Source: Bacteroidota bacterium
Lineage (GTDB): Bacteria > Bacteroidota > Bacteroidia > Bacteroidales > JADFUO01
NCBI GenBank assembly: GCA_015222115.1
Contig: JADFUO010000498.1
Location: 1-9,455, forward strand
DNA: 9,455 nucleotides
Reading direction: 5' to 3'
Part shown: piece after piece, positions 1 to 6,216 of the stretch
How the letters are laid out: each line of letters starts with the position of its first letter
How positions within the stretch are numbered: position 1 is the stretch's first letter
Translations under genes and position numbers: made by a program
Notes under the pieces: generated by a model
The model's database searches: none
Seen by the model: the letters and a program-made list of their open reading frames with translations, nothing else
What the model was told of the DNA's origin: nothing

Positions 1-21
1 AAACCAACTTATCAAATACAC

Positions 22-37
22 TCCCGAGCACTCGGGA
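22..37. repeat. Perfect GC-rich inverted repeat (hairpin)
   Basis: TCCCGAG at 22-28 is followed by CA and then CTCGGGA at 31-37, so the two 7-bp arms are exact complements; in practice the stem would close as 6 bp with a 4-base loop. It stands out as a GC-rich island in AT-rich DNA. No T-run follows on either strand, so it does not look like a complete intrinsic terminator. It may be the stem of an RNA 3' end, or part of the dispersed repeat that continues to the right. Confidence 0.6.
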
Positions 38-52
38 TGAAATTAAAAGTCT

Positions 53-84
53 AACAATAGAACAATCGGGCAATAGAGCAATAG
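53..84. repeat. Degenerate 8-bp tandem array, four units
   Basis: Four consecutive octamers are visible: AACAATAG, AACAATCG, GGCAATAG and AGCAATAG. The consensus is RRCAATAG, with one changed base in the second unit. A related tail (AACCATTATTCAATTG) follows at 85-100. The array is non-coding and lies about 190 bp upstream of the carboxyltransferase start. The units have drifted, so the array is probably not recent. Confidence 0.7.
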
Positions 85-117
85 AACCATTATTCAATTG
101 TACTTTAGATTTATGCC

Positions 118-139
118 GTGAATGGTTAACGATTTTTTT
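118..139 (+). repeat. Left copy of an edge motif shared with 9281-9302
   Basis: GTGAATGGTTAACG followed by a T-run on the plus strand resembles GTGAACGGTTACG plus a T-rich tract on the minus strand at 9302-9281. Without gaps about 18 of 23 positions agree, and a one-base gap improves the match. Both copies follow a short tandem array in the same strand sense. This looks like a dispersed intergenic element, but two copies in one window cannot prove it. Confidence 0.4.
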
Positions 140-143
140 ATAA

Positions 144-178
144 ATTGCTGCGTTTTTTACAATTCTTTTCTAATTTTG
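144..178 (+). promoter_or_regulatory. Candidate Bacteroidota promoter for the carboxyltransferase gene
   Basis: TAATTTTG at 171-178 matches the Bacteroidota -7 consensus TAnnTTTG. ATTG at 144-147 is a weak match to the -33 TTTG, with a 23-bp spacer at the long end of the usual range. It would give a 5' leader of roughly 90 bases. A second exact -7 match, also TAATTTTG, lies at 215-222 but has no visible -33 element. No experimental support can be read from the sequence. Confidence 0.35.
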
Positions 179-277
179 GAGCATTATACTTAAAAGTAAA
201 TGGGAAATATTAATTAATTTTGTTTTAGTTCTTTAAATTTATAAGATTTAGTAAATAGTAATTATTTATCAATCAGT

Positions 278-2149
278 ATGAAAAAAGACGGATTTCCATT
301 AAAAAGAAACTACAAAGAACGTTATGATTTAATAAGACACCCTGAAAGAATAAGAAGTTCGGATGTTATTGAAGGGGTCTTTGAAAACATATCTTATTAT
401 AAATCACCCGATCCCTCACTTATTGCAGCAAAAGGAACGATTGATGGAATAGAATGTATTATACTTGGCCAGGAGAAAAGAAGAAAAGGAAAAGAAAGCA
501 AGGCAACCGGAATGCTGAACTCAAAAGGCTTTGGGTTTGCTCTTGAAATATTAGATAAAGCAGAAAAAAATAATATTCCTGTGGTCTCATTTATCGACAC
601 TTTTGGTGGAGATACTTCAATGGAGTCGGAGCTAGGCGGGCAATCTTTTTTAATTTCCGATTGTATTAGCAGATTTTGTGCAGTAGAAACCCCTACCGTT
701 TCTTATGTTATTGGTGAAGGGGGCAGTGGCGGCGCTTTAGCTTTACAAGTTGCTGATAAAAGTTACATGTTTGAAAATGCACTTTATTCTGTTATTGCAC
801 CTGAAAGTTGTAGCCGAATCATATTTCATAAAAGATTAGCTGCAGGTGAAAATATAGAAAATACGTTAAAAGATGCTTTAGAGGTACTACGTCCGGGAGC
901 AGAACATATAAAAGAGATAGGGATGATTGATGGTATTCTGCCTGAACCGATAGCAGGGGCACATACTAATTATGAATTTACAATAAATATAATAAAAAAA
1001 TCTTTAATTGAGACCCTGAATGAATGGGTACAAACTAATAAAAAAGGGAAAAAAGTTGTACAAAAGAAAGCTTTTAATAAAATATTGAAAGAGAGAAGAA
1101 AAAAGGTTTTGAATTATGGAAGATTTTATAATAAATTAGACAAACTGGCAAAAAGAATAACAAAAAGAAGAGTACCGGAAAATATTAATACCGTTGATAT
1201 TGAGCGGGAAGATTTTCATACGATGGTATTAATAAGAGCACATTTGGAAAAAGAGGGTATTGATGATACAGAATTGTTTAAATGTGAAAAAGAATGGGAT
1301 AAAGAAAAAAATATATTTAAAGTTGCCGGTGGTTGTGGTTTTGTTTCTTTAAAGCAATATATAGATAATTTTTATGCATGCCCCAAGTGTGGAAAAGGTG
1401 AATATCTTTGTATTGAAGAGCAAATAGAGAAGATTTGTGATAGTAATACATTTCATGAAATGGAAAGCGATTTGACAATTAAAAAATTAAATGGAAGCGG
1501 AAGATATAATTTTGGTGCATATAAAAAATTATTAGAAAAAATGGATGGAAAAACCTTTTCTAAAGAAGGTTTGGTAACAGGTAAAGCGAAGATTAATGGA
1601 AAGAATTTTGTTTTGGTAATATCTGATATAAAGTTTATTGGTGGGTCTTTTGGTGCCGTTTTTGGCGAAAAGTTTAAAAGAGCTGTTTATTATGCTGTAC
1701 AGAATAAATATCCTTTCATATCTGTATGTTCTTCAGGTGGTGCAAGAATGAATGAAGGGCCTATGGCTCTGGCGCAGATGGCAAAAATGAATATGTCTTT
1801 ATTAGACTTGAAAAGAGAAGGAATATTATATTTATCTGTTATTACAGGACCTACTACCGGGGGGGCTTATGCAAGCTATGTAACCCAAGGAGATATTATA
1901 ATTGGTGAGAAAGGCAGTTTAGTTGAATTTGCCGGTCCAAGAGTAGTTATCGGAGCAGGTTTTGATGTTGATAGAGAAGTTGTTTGTACTGATAAACTTT
2001 ATGAAACAAAAAAAATACAACATTTGGTTAACAGAAAAGATTTAAAAGATATTTTGTCCTATTATGTAGATTTTTACTATGCTATAAAATTTCCTGACAA
2101 AAGAAAAAATAAAAGCAGGATCAGGGATTTCAGAAAGATGTCTTGTTAA
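278..2149 (+). CDS. Fused acetyl-CoA carboxylase-type carboxyltransferase, alpha half then beta half
   Basis: The 623-aa protein joins the two carboxyltransferase subunits that move carboxyl from carboxybiotin to an acyl-CoA, normally acetyl-CoA to malonyl-CoA for fatty-acid synthesis. Residues about 15-285 are AccA-like: RHPERI near residue 21, oxyanion motif GEGGSGGAL (146-154), IAPESC (173-178), LPEPIAGAH (221-229) and a closing RRKKVLNYG (273-281). The long N-terminal helices of E. coli AccA (about 70 aa) are absent. After a basic linker, residues about 340-605 are AccD-like: partial zinc ribbon (C353, C368, C371), GGSFGAVFGEKF (455-466), SGGARM (486-491), GPTTGGAYASY (524-534) and FAGPRVV (551-557). 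The beta zinc ribbon lacks its first Cys (Ala350), and the usual alpha TPGAYPG-type motif reads TFGGDTS. The domain order is opposite to known AccD-AccA fusions. ATG 278 is the first start in frame; no Shine-Dalgarno is seen. No biotin carboxylase or biotin carrier gene lies nearby. The fold is certain; the substrate is inferred. Confidence 0.9.
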   Translation: MKKDGFPLKRNYKERYDLIRHPERIRSSDVIEGVFENISYYKSPDPSLIAAKGTIDGIECIILGQEKRRKGKESKATGMLNSKGFGFALEILDKAEKNNIPVVSFIDTFGGDTSMESELGGQSFLISDCISRFCAVETPTVSYVIGEGGSGGALALQVADKSYMFENALYSVIAPESCSRIIFHKRLAAGENIENTLKDALEVLRPGAEHIKEIGMIDGILPEPIAGAHTNYEFTINIIKKSLIETLNEWVQTNKKGKKVVQKKAFNKILKERRKKVLNYGRFYNKLDKLAKRITKRRVPENINTVDIEREDFHTMVLIRAHLEKEGIDDTELFKCEKEWDKEKNIFKVAGGCGFVSLKQYIDNFYACPKCGKGEYLCIEEQIEKICDSNTFHEMESDLTIKKLNGSGRYNFGAYKKLLEKMDGKTFSKEGLVTGKAKINGKNFVLVISDIKFIGGSFGAVFGEKFKRAVYYAVQNKYPFISVCSSGGARMNEGPMALAQMAKMNMSLLDLKREGILYLSVITGPTTGGAYASYVTQGDIIIGEKGSLVEFAGPRVVIGAGFDVDREVVCTDKLYETKKIQHLVNRKDLKDILSYYVDFYYAIKFPDKRKNKSRIRDFRKMSC

Positions 2150-2156
2150 TATATTA

Positions 2157-2672
2157 TCAAGTTTTTTTTAAGTTATAAAACAGATATTGACTTAAAATGA
2201 CTAATACCAATGTGAAAGCAGTGCTTATGGTTACTTTGTAAAGGGTAGAAAAAAATTCGCTAAAGCGGAAAACTTCTATGTAAAATAAAACCAAATGATG
2301 TAAAAGAATAAGGATTAAGGAATAGGCAAAAAACCACCTGAACCCCAAATCCTTAATGCAGGGCCTGATGCCTGGCTCAAAATCCTGTTTTGGAGATAAC
2401 AGATATATTACTGAAGGACGGCAGAATGCCATAAAGACTGATGCCGCTGCATTCATCCCGATAGTTTTTGTAAAAATATCCACACAAAAACCAAGCAAAA
2501 ATGCTAAAATTAGTAATAACCATTTTGGCGTTTCAAAAGGTAATAGTAAAATAAACAAAACATATAAATACGGATTGACATAACCACTGAACTGAATATT
2601 GTTCAAGACCAAAACCTGAAACAAAATCAGAAAAACAAAAAGTAAAGTATATTTAAGATAAATATTACTCAT
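2157..2672 (-). CDS. mreD: Rod shape-determining protein MreD
   Basis: This small integral membrane protein (171 aa) belongs to the Mre elongasome, which couples cytoplasmic MreB filaments to peptidoglycan synthesis across the inner membrane. Hydrophobic segments lie at about residues 5-25, 35-46, 51-67, 112-134 and 146-167. The conserved MreD core is readable as GFCVDIFTKTIGMNAAAS (61-78) followed by an Arg-Pro pair (85-86). I start at ATG 2672, which overlaps the mreC stop by 8 bp (ATGAGTAA) and implies translational coupling. A TTG two codons upstream is also open but less likely. It is the last gene of the purH-mreBCD block: its stop lies 7 bp from the convergent carboxyltransferase stop. 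The PBP2 and RodA genes usually found next in Bacteroidota are missing here. Confidence 0.92.
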   Translation of the reverse strand: MSNIYLKYTLLFVFLILFQVLVLNNIQFSGYVNPYLYVLFILLLPFETPKWLLLILAFLLGFCVDIFTKTIGMNAAASVFMAFCRPSVIYLLSPKQDFEPGIRPCIKDLGFRWFFAYSLILILLHHLVLFYIEVFRFSEFFSTLYKVTISTAFTLVLVILSQYLFYNLKKT

Positions 2673-3480
2673 ATTCAATAATTTCCTCTAAATTTAATTG
2701 CTCATCTTTCATAAGGTTATATATGATAAAAACATAATGTAAGCCGTTAAAATCAGTTGAAAAATCAATTAAAGCCTTGTTCATGCTTTCTCCCTTTTCA
2801 ATTAAGTAATTTTTTACTGTACCAATTATAATTCCTTCGGGAAATATAAAAGAATGACCGCTTGTAATTATAGTATCACCGTAATGTATATTTATTTGTG
2901 TAGGAATATCCTCAATAGTACCAATTTTATAATCAATATTATTCCACACAACATTTACTAACTGGTTGTTCTTTTTGATTTTTGCACTGATTTTTGCATT
3001 CTCATGAAGCACAGACATTACGGAACAAAAATTTTCAGAGGCACTTATAACTATGCCGACAATGCCATTTGAGCAAATAACACCCATATCGGCTTTTATT
3101 CCATGTTTTGTGCCTTTATTAAGCATCAGGTAGTTATTTCTTTTATTTGTAGAGTTGTTTATTACCTTGGCACTGATGAATTTGTATAGTGTATCTTTAT
3201 ATAGAAAGTTTGTATCGGTTTTCAGGAAAGATTTTTCCAACAACGAATGTAACCGGGCATTCTCTTCGGCTAATTCTTTGTTAACATGTTTAAGTGAAAA
3301 ATATTCTGAAATATTATTAAATGTATTTAATATTGAACCGGTAAAATGATTAGTAGAATTTAATATCACGGAATTGTGATAGTAGTTATTATTAATAATG
3401 AGTGAAAATGCGAATACTTCGAGCAGGATAAACAACAGGATGAAATAATGTTTCAGCAGAAATGCAAGCAAGTGTCGCAT
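2665..3480 (-). CDS. mreC: Rod shape-determining protein MreC
   Basis: This 271-aa bitopic membrane protein is predicted to face the periplasm, where MreC assembles and activates the elongation synthase complex (PBP2-RodA). It has one N-terminal transmembrane helix (about residues 9-30), a helical coiled-coil segment (about 62-84, VNKELAEENARLHSLLEK) and then the MreC beta-barrel core. Core motifs seen are LNKGTKHGIKADMGVI (120-135), NGIVGIV (138-144) and ITSGHSFIFPEGIIIGTV (205-222), matching the family's conserved TSG...FP.G..IG.V pattern. ATG 3480 places the start 12 bp after the mreB stop, and the 3' end overlaps mreD, so mreB-mreC-mreD is a tight operon. Length is normal for Bacteroidota MreC. 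Confidence 0.95.
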   Translation of the reverse strand: MRHLLAFLLKHYFILLFILLEVFAFSLIINNNYYHNSVILNSTNHFTGSILNTFNNISEYFSLKHVNKELAEENARLHSLLEKSFLKTDTNFLYKDTLYKFISAKVINNSTNKRNNYLMLNKGTKHGIKADMGVICSNGIVGIVISASENFCSVMSVLHENAKISAKIKKNNQLVNVVWNNIDYKIGTIEDIPTQINIHYGDTIITSGHSFIFPEGIIIGTVKNYLIEKGESMNKALIDFSTDFNGLHYVFIIYNLMKDEQLNLEEIIEYE

Positions 3481-3492
3481 AAAGATTATAAT

Positions 3493-4515
3493 CTATTTTA
3501 TTAAGAAAGTAAATTTATCAAAATTCTTAAGGGCAATTCCTGTACCACGGGCAACAGCTCTTAACGGGTCTTCGGCAAGGTGTACAGGTAATTTTGTTTT
3601 TTGGTGGATCCTTTCTTTAAGACCACGCAACAATGAACTTCCTCCTGCAAGGTAAATTCCGGTTCTGTAAATATCAGCAGATAGTTCAGGTGGTGTCATT
3701 TCAAGGGCGGTTAAAATTGCAGCTTCAATTTTAGATATGGATTTATCCAGTGCATGTGCGATTTCAACATAATTCACAATTATTTCTTTAGGGATTCCGG
3801 TTAACATATCTCTTCCGTGAACAGCATAATCATCAGGTGGATTATCTATTTCTGACAATGCGGAACCAACTTCAATTTTAATTCTTTCTGCGGTTCGTTC
3901 CCCGATAGTGATATTATGTTGTTTTCTCATGTATTCAATAATATCATCAGTAAAATCATCGCCTGCAATACGAATAGATTTATTGTTAACAATACCGCCA
4001 AGAGCAATGACCGCAATTTCACAAGTTCCCCCGCCAATGTCAACAACCATGTTTCCGGTTGGTTCCAGAACATCAATTCCTATACCAATAGCTGCAGCCA
4101 TTGGTTCGTGAATTAACTTAACATCTTTGGCACCGGCTTGCTCAGCAGAATCTTTAACGGCTCTTTCTTCAACCTCGGTAATACCCGAAGGAATGCAAAT
4201 AACCATTTTTAAAGCAGGTGGAAACCAGGATCGTTTATTTTCAGTCATCCTGATCATTTCCCTTATCATATATTCGGCAGACTGGAAATCGGAAATTACG
4301 CCGTCTTTCAAAGGACGGATGGTTTTAATGTTTTCATGGGTCTTACCATGCATCATCATAGCCTTTTTTCCAACGGCGATGATCTTTCCTGTATTTCTTT
4401 CAAGTGCAATTATTGAAGGTTCGTCAACAACAACCTTATCATTATATATAATAATTGTGTTTGAAGTTCCTAAATCAATAGCTAATTCCTTAGTTAAAAA
4501 CGAAAATAACCCCAT
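3493..4515 (-). CDS. mreB: Rod shape-determining actin homologue MreB
   Basis: MreB (340 aa) polymerises into membrane-bound, ATP-dependent antiparallel filaments that steer lateral cell-wall synthesis. All actin-fold nucleotide motifs are intact: phosphate-1 AIDLGTSNT (12-20), a conserved Glu near HEPMAAAIG (136-144), phosphate-2 VVDIGGGTCE (157-166) and the adenosine motif GIYLAGGSSLLRGL (286-299). The hydrophobic pair W97-F98 sits where Thermotoga MreB has its membrane-insertion loop, and the N-terminus (MGLFSFLTKE) is hydrophobic, both consistent with membrane binding. Length is standard. ATG 4515 is the only sensible start because the family begins a few residues before the phosphate-1 loop. 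The gene lies 36 bp after the purH stop and 12 bp before mreC, so co-transcription with both is likely. The Mre proteins imply a rod-shaped cell. Confidence 0.97.
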   Translation of the reverse strand: MGLFSFLTKELAIDLGTSNTIIIYNDKVVVDEPSIIALERNTGKIIAVGKKAMMMHGKTHENIKTIRPLKDGVISDFQSAEYMIREMIRMTENKRSWFPPALKMVICIPSGITEVEERAVKDSAEQAGAKDVKLIHEPMAAAIGIGIDVLEPTGNMVVDIGGGTCEIAVIALGGIVNNKSIRIAGDDFTDDIIEYMRKQHNITIGERTAERIKIEVGSALSEIDNPPDDYAVHGRDMLTGIPKEIIVNYVEIAHALDKSISKIEAAILTALEMTPPELSADIYRTGIYLAGGSSLLRGLKERIHQKTKLPVHLAEDPLRAVARGTGIALKNFDKFTFLIK

Positions 4516-4551
4516 ATTGTAAAAGATTTAAATGGATTATATTAATAAATT

Positions 4552-6066
4552 TTAATGTTTAAAATGTCTGGTTCCCGTAAAAACCATTGACATGTTATTA
4601 TTATTGCAAAACTCAATAGAGTCTTTATCCCTGATTGATCCGCCAGGCTGGATAACTGCTGTAATTCCGGCATTATGTGCAATTTCAACCGAATCGGCAA
4701 AAGGAAAAAATGCATCTGAAGCTATTACAGCACCATTCAATTCAAATCCGAAGCTGTTAGATTTAGCAATAGCTTGTTTCAGTGCATCAACCCTTGATGT
4801 TTGACCAACACCGCTTGCAATCAATTGTTTGTTTTTTGCCAAAACAATGGTATTTGATTTTGTATGCTTTACAATTATATTGGCAAAAACCAGATCTTCC
4901 TTTTCTTTTTCCGTTGGTTCAACTTTAGTAACGGTTTTTAAGTCATTAACAGTTTCGGTTTTTAAATCTTTATTCTGTTCAATTACGCCGTTTAAAATTG
5001 ATCTGAATTGTTTATCCTTAAAATCAAACGATAATTTATGCAAAATTATTCTTTTTTTCTTTGATTTTAGCAATTCAAGTGCAAAATTATCATATCCTGG
5101 GGCTAATATTATTTCAAAGAATAATTTATTGATTTCAGTGGCTGTTTCCTCATCAACAATTTCATTAGTAATTAAAACTCCACCAAATGCAGAAACAGGG
5201 TCTGCGGCTAACGCATCTTTCCATGCTTCAATAAGAACAGGCCTGCTTGCCAGTCCGCATGCATTATTATGTTTTAGGATGGCAAAAGTGGTTTCATCAA
5301 ATTCTTTAATTAAGTTAATAGCTGCGTCCAGATCAACAAGATTGTTGTATGAAATTGCCTTACCGTGCAATTGTTTAAAAACATTATTGAAGTTTCCGTA
5401 AAAGATACCTTCCTGATGTGGGTTTTCACCATATCTTAAAATATTTGAAGAAAGAATGCTGTGTTTAAATGATTTGATGAAGGTATTATTAAAATAATTG
5501 AAAATTGCAATGTCGTAATGTGATGATACATTAAAAGCGTGAGCGGCAAATAATTTACGGTCTTCAACAGAAGTATAAGCATTTTTTTCCTTCAGCAGAT
5601 TAATCAAATCATCATAATTATTTGAAGATGGAACAACCAGAACATCTTTGAAATTTTTTGCTGCAGCACGGATCAATGAAATACCACCAATGTCGATTTT
5701 TTCGATGATTTCCTGTTCATCGTTGCTGTTTACTATGGTTTCTTCAAACGGATAAAGGTCAACAATTACAAGGTCAATTTCAGGAATTTCAAATTCTTTG
5801 ATTTGTTGATTATCGTTTTTATTGTCTCTGCGGAAAAGAATTCCTCCGAAAATTTTTGGGTGAAGGGTTTTAACACGGCCTCCTAAAATTGAGGGATAAG
5901 AAGTTACGGATTCAACAGGGGTTGCTTTAATTCCGAGATTTTCAATAAAACTGAAAGTGCCCCCCGTTGAGTAAATGTTAATACTTAATTCATTAAGAAG
6001 TGTTAAAATTTTTTCGAGACCGTCTTTATAGTAAACGGAAATCAGGGCATTCTTAATTTTTTTCAA
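4552..6066 (-). CDS. purH: Bifunctional AICAR formyltransferase / IMP cyclohydrolase PurH, TTG start
   Basis: PurH (504 aa, cytoplasmic) carries out the last two steps of purine synthesis: formylation of AICAR with 10-formyl-tetrahydrofolate, then ring closure to IMP. The N-terminal cyclohydrolase (MGS-like fold, about 1-190) shows ALISVYYKDGL (7-17), STGGT (33-37), GGRVKTLHPKIFGG (62-75), DLYPFE (103-108) and DIGGISLIRAAAKN (125-138). The C-terminal transformylase shows RYGENPHQ (211-218), the catalytic Lys-His in LKHNNACG (264-271), DPVSAFGGV (289-297), SDAFFPFADSV (450-460) and QPGGSIRD (473-480). The start is TTG at 6066-6064: it is six residues before the conserved ALISV block, an in-frame stop lies only five codons upstream, and no N-terminal Met codon exists. 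The gene leads the minus-strand block into mreB, a linkage common in Bacteroidota. Confidence 0.96.
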   Translation of the reverse strand: MKKIKNALISVYYKDGLEKILTLLNELSINIYSTGGTFSFIENLGIKATPVESVTSYPSILGGRVKTLHPKIFGGILFRRDNKNDNQQIKEFEIPEIDLVIVDLYPFEETIVNSNDEQEIIEKIDIGGISLIRAAAKNFKDVLVVPSSNNYDDLINLLKEKNAYTSVEDRKLFAAHAFNVSSHYDIAIFNYFNNTFIKSFKHSILSSNILRYGENPHQEGIFYGNFNNVFKQLHGKAISYNNLVDLDAAINLIKEFDETTFAILKHNNACGLASRPVLIEAWKDALAADPVSAFGGVLITNEIVDEETATEINKLFFEIILAPGYDNFALELLKSKKKRIILHKLSFDFKDKQFRSILNGVIEQNKDLKTETVNDLKTVTKVEPTEKEKEDLVFANIIVKHTKSNTIVLAKNKQLIASGVGQTSRVDALKQAIAKSNSFGFELNGAVIASDAFFPFADSVEIAHNAGITAVIQPGGSIRDKDSIEFCNNNNMSMVFTGTRHFKH

Positions 6067-6216
6067 AGTAATAGGAATTTAATTTAAAACTAAAACAATA
6101 TTTTCAGTATAATTTGCAATTTTATTAAAAATCAACACAAGATACAATATATTTTGAGTAAAAAATTAAGTAATTATATTAATTTTACTTTTTTATTAAT
6201 TAGAAGAGGTTATAAT
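6067..6216. promoter_or_regulatory. Divergent intergenic region between purH and the permease gene
   Basis: These 150 very AT-rich bases separate divergent starts and should carry promoters for both directions. I see no exact TAnnTTTG on either strand. Near matches on the plus strand are TATAATTTG at 6108-6116, and ATATTTTG at 6149-6156. No GC-rich hairpin or riboswitch-like structure is evident, and no PurR-type palindrome is recognisable. AGAAGAGG at about 6202-6209 is a plausible ribosome binding site for the permease ATG at 6217. The regulatory role follows from gene geometry rather than from a motif. Confidence 0.4.

Larger units (their letters stand above)
1..277. other. Non-coding leader with repeats upstream of the carboxyltransferase gene
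   Basis: No convincing coding sequence lies here. The only open stretch from the left edge is a 17-codon frame ending at TAA 52-54, too short to call. In order, the region holds a GC-rich inverted repeat (22-37), a degenerate 8-bp tandem array (53-84), a short motif that recurs inverted at the right edge of the window (118-139), and two matches to the Bacteroidota -7 promoter element (171-178 and 215-222). The remainder is plain AT-rich sequence with several T-runs. The upstream neighbour is outside the window. Confidence 0.75.

Noticed and set aside
1..54. End of an upstream coding sequence on the plus strand
   Set aside because: Only 17 codons are open before TAA at 52-54, the frame runs through the hairpin, and nothing is recognisable.
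53..100. CRISPR-like array
   Set aside because: The units are contiguous 8-mers with no spacers, so this is a simple tandem array.
2130..2170. Bidirectional terminator between the carboxyltransferase gene and mreD
   Set aside because: There is an 8-T run at 2162-2169, but only a 4-bp AAGA/TCTT stem precedes it, and the T-run encodes the Lys-rich end of MreD.
2670..2678. TTG start for mreD two codons upstream of the ATG
   Set aside because: ATG 2672 overlaps the mreC stop as ATGAGTAA, the usual coupled arrangement, and adding two residues gains no conserved sequence.
4127..4522. Plus-strand open frame (131 codons) opposite mreB
   Set aside because: It is antisense to conserved MreB motifs and its hydrophobic composition follows from the complementary codons; no independent support.
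4829..5401. Long plus-strand open frame (190 codons) opposite purH
   Set aside because: It lies wholly antisense to the strongly conserved PurH coding sequence, has a Ser/Phe-rich composition typical of a shadow frame, and shows no recognisable family.
6154..6216. 21-residue N-terminal extension of the permease from a TTG
   Set aside because: The family starts near the Met at 6217, which has a purine-rich site just upstream; the extension is low-complexity AT-rich sequence.
6067..6216. Purine riboswitch or PurR operator upstream of purH
   Set aside because: No aptamer-like helices or palindromic operator are visible in this AT-rich stretch.
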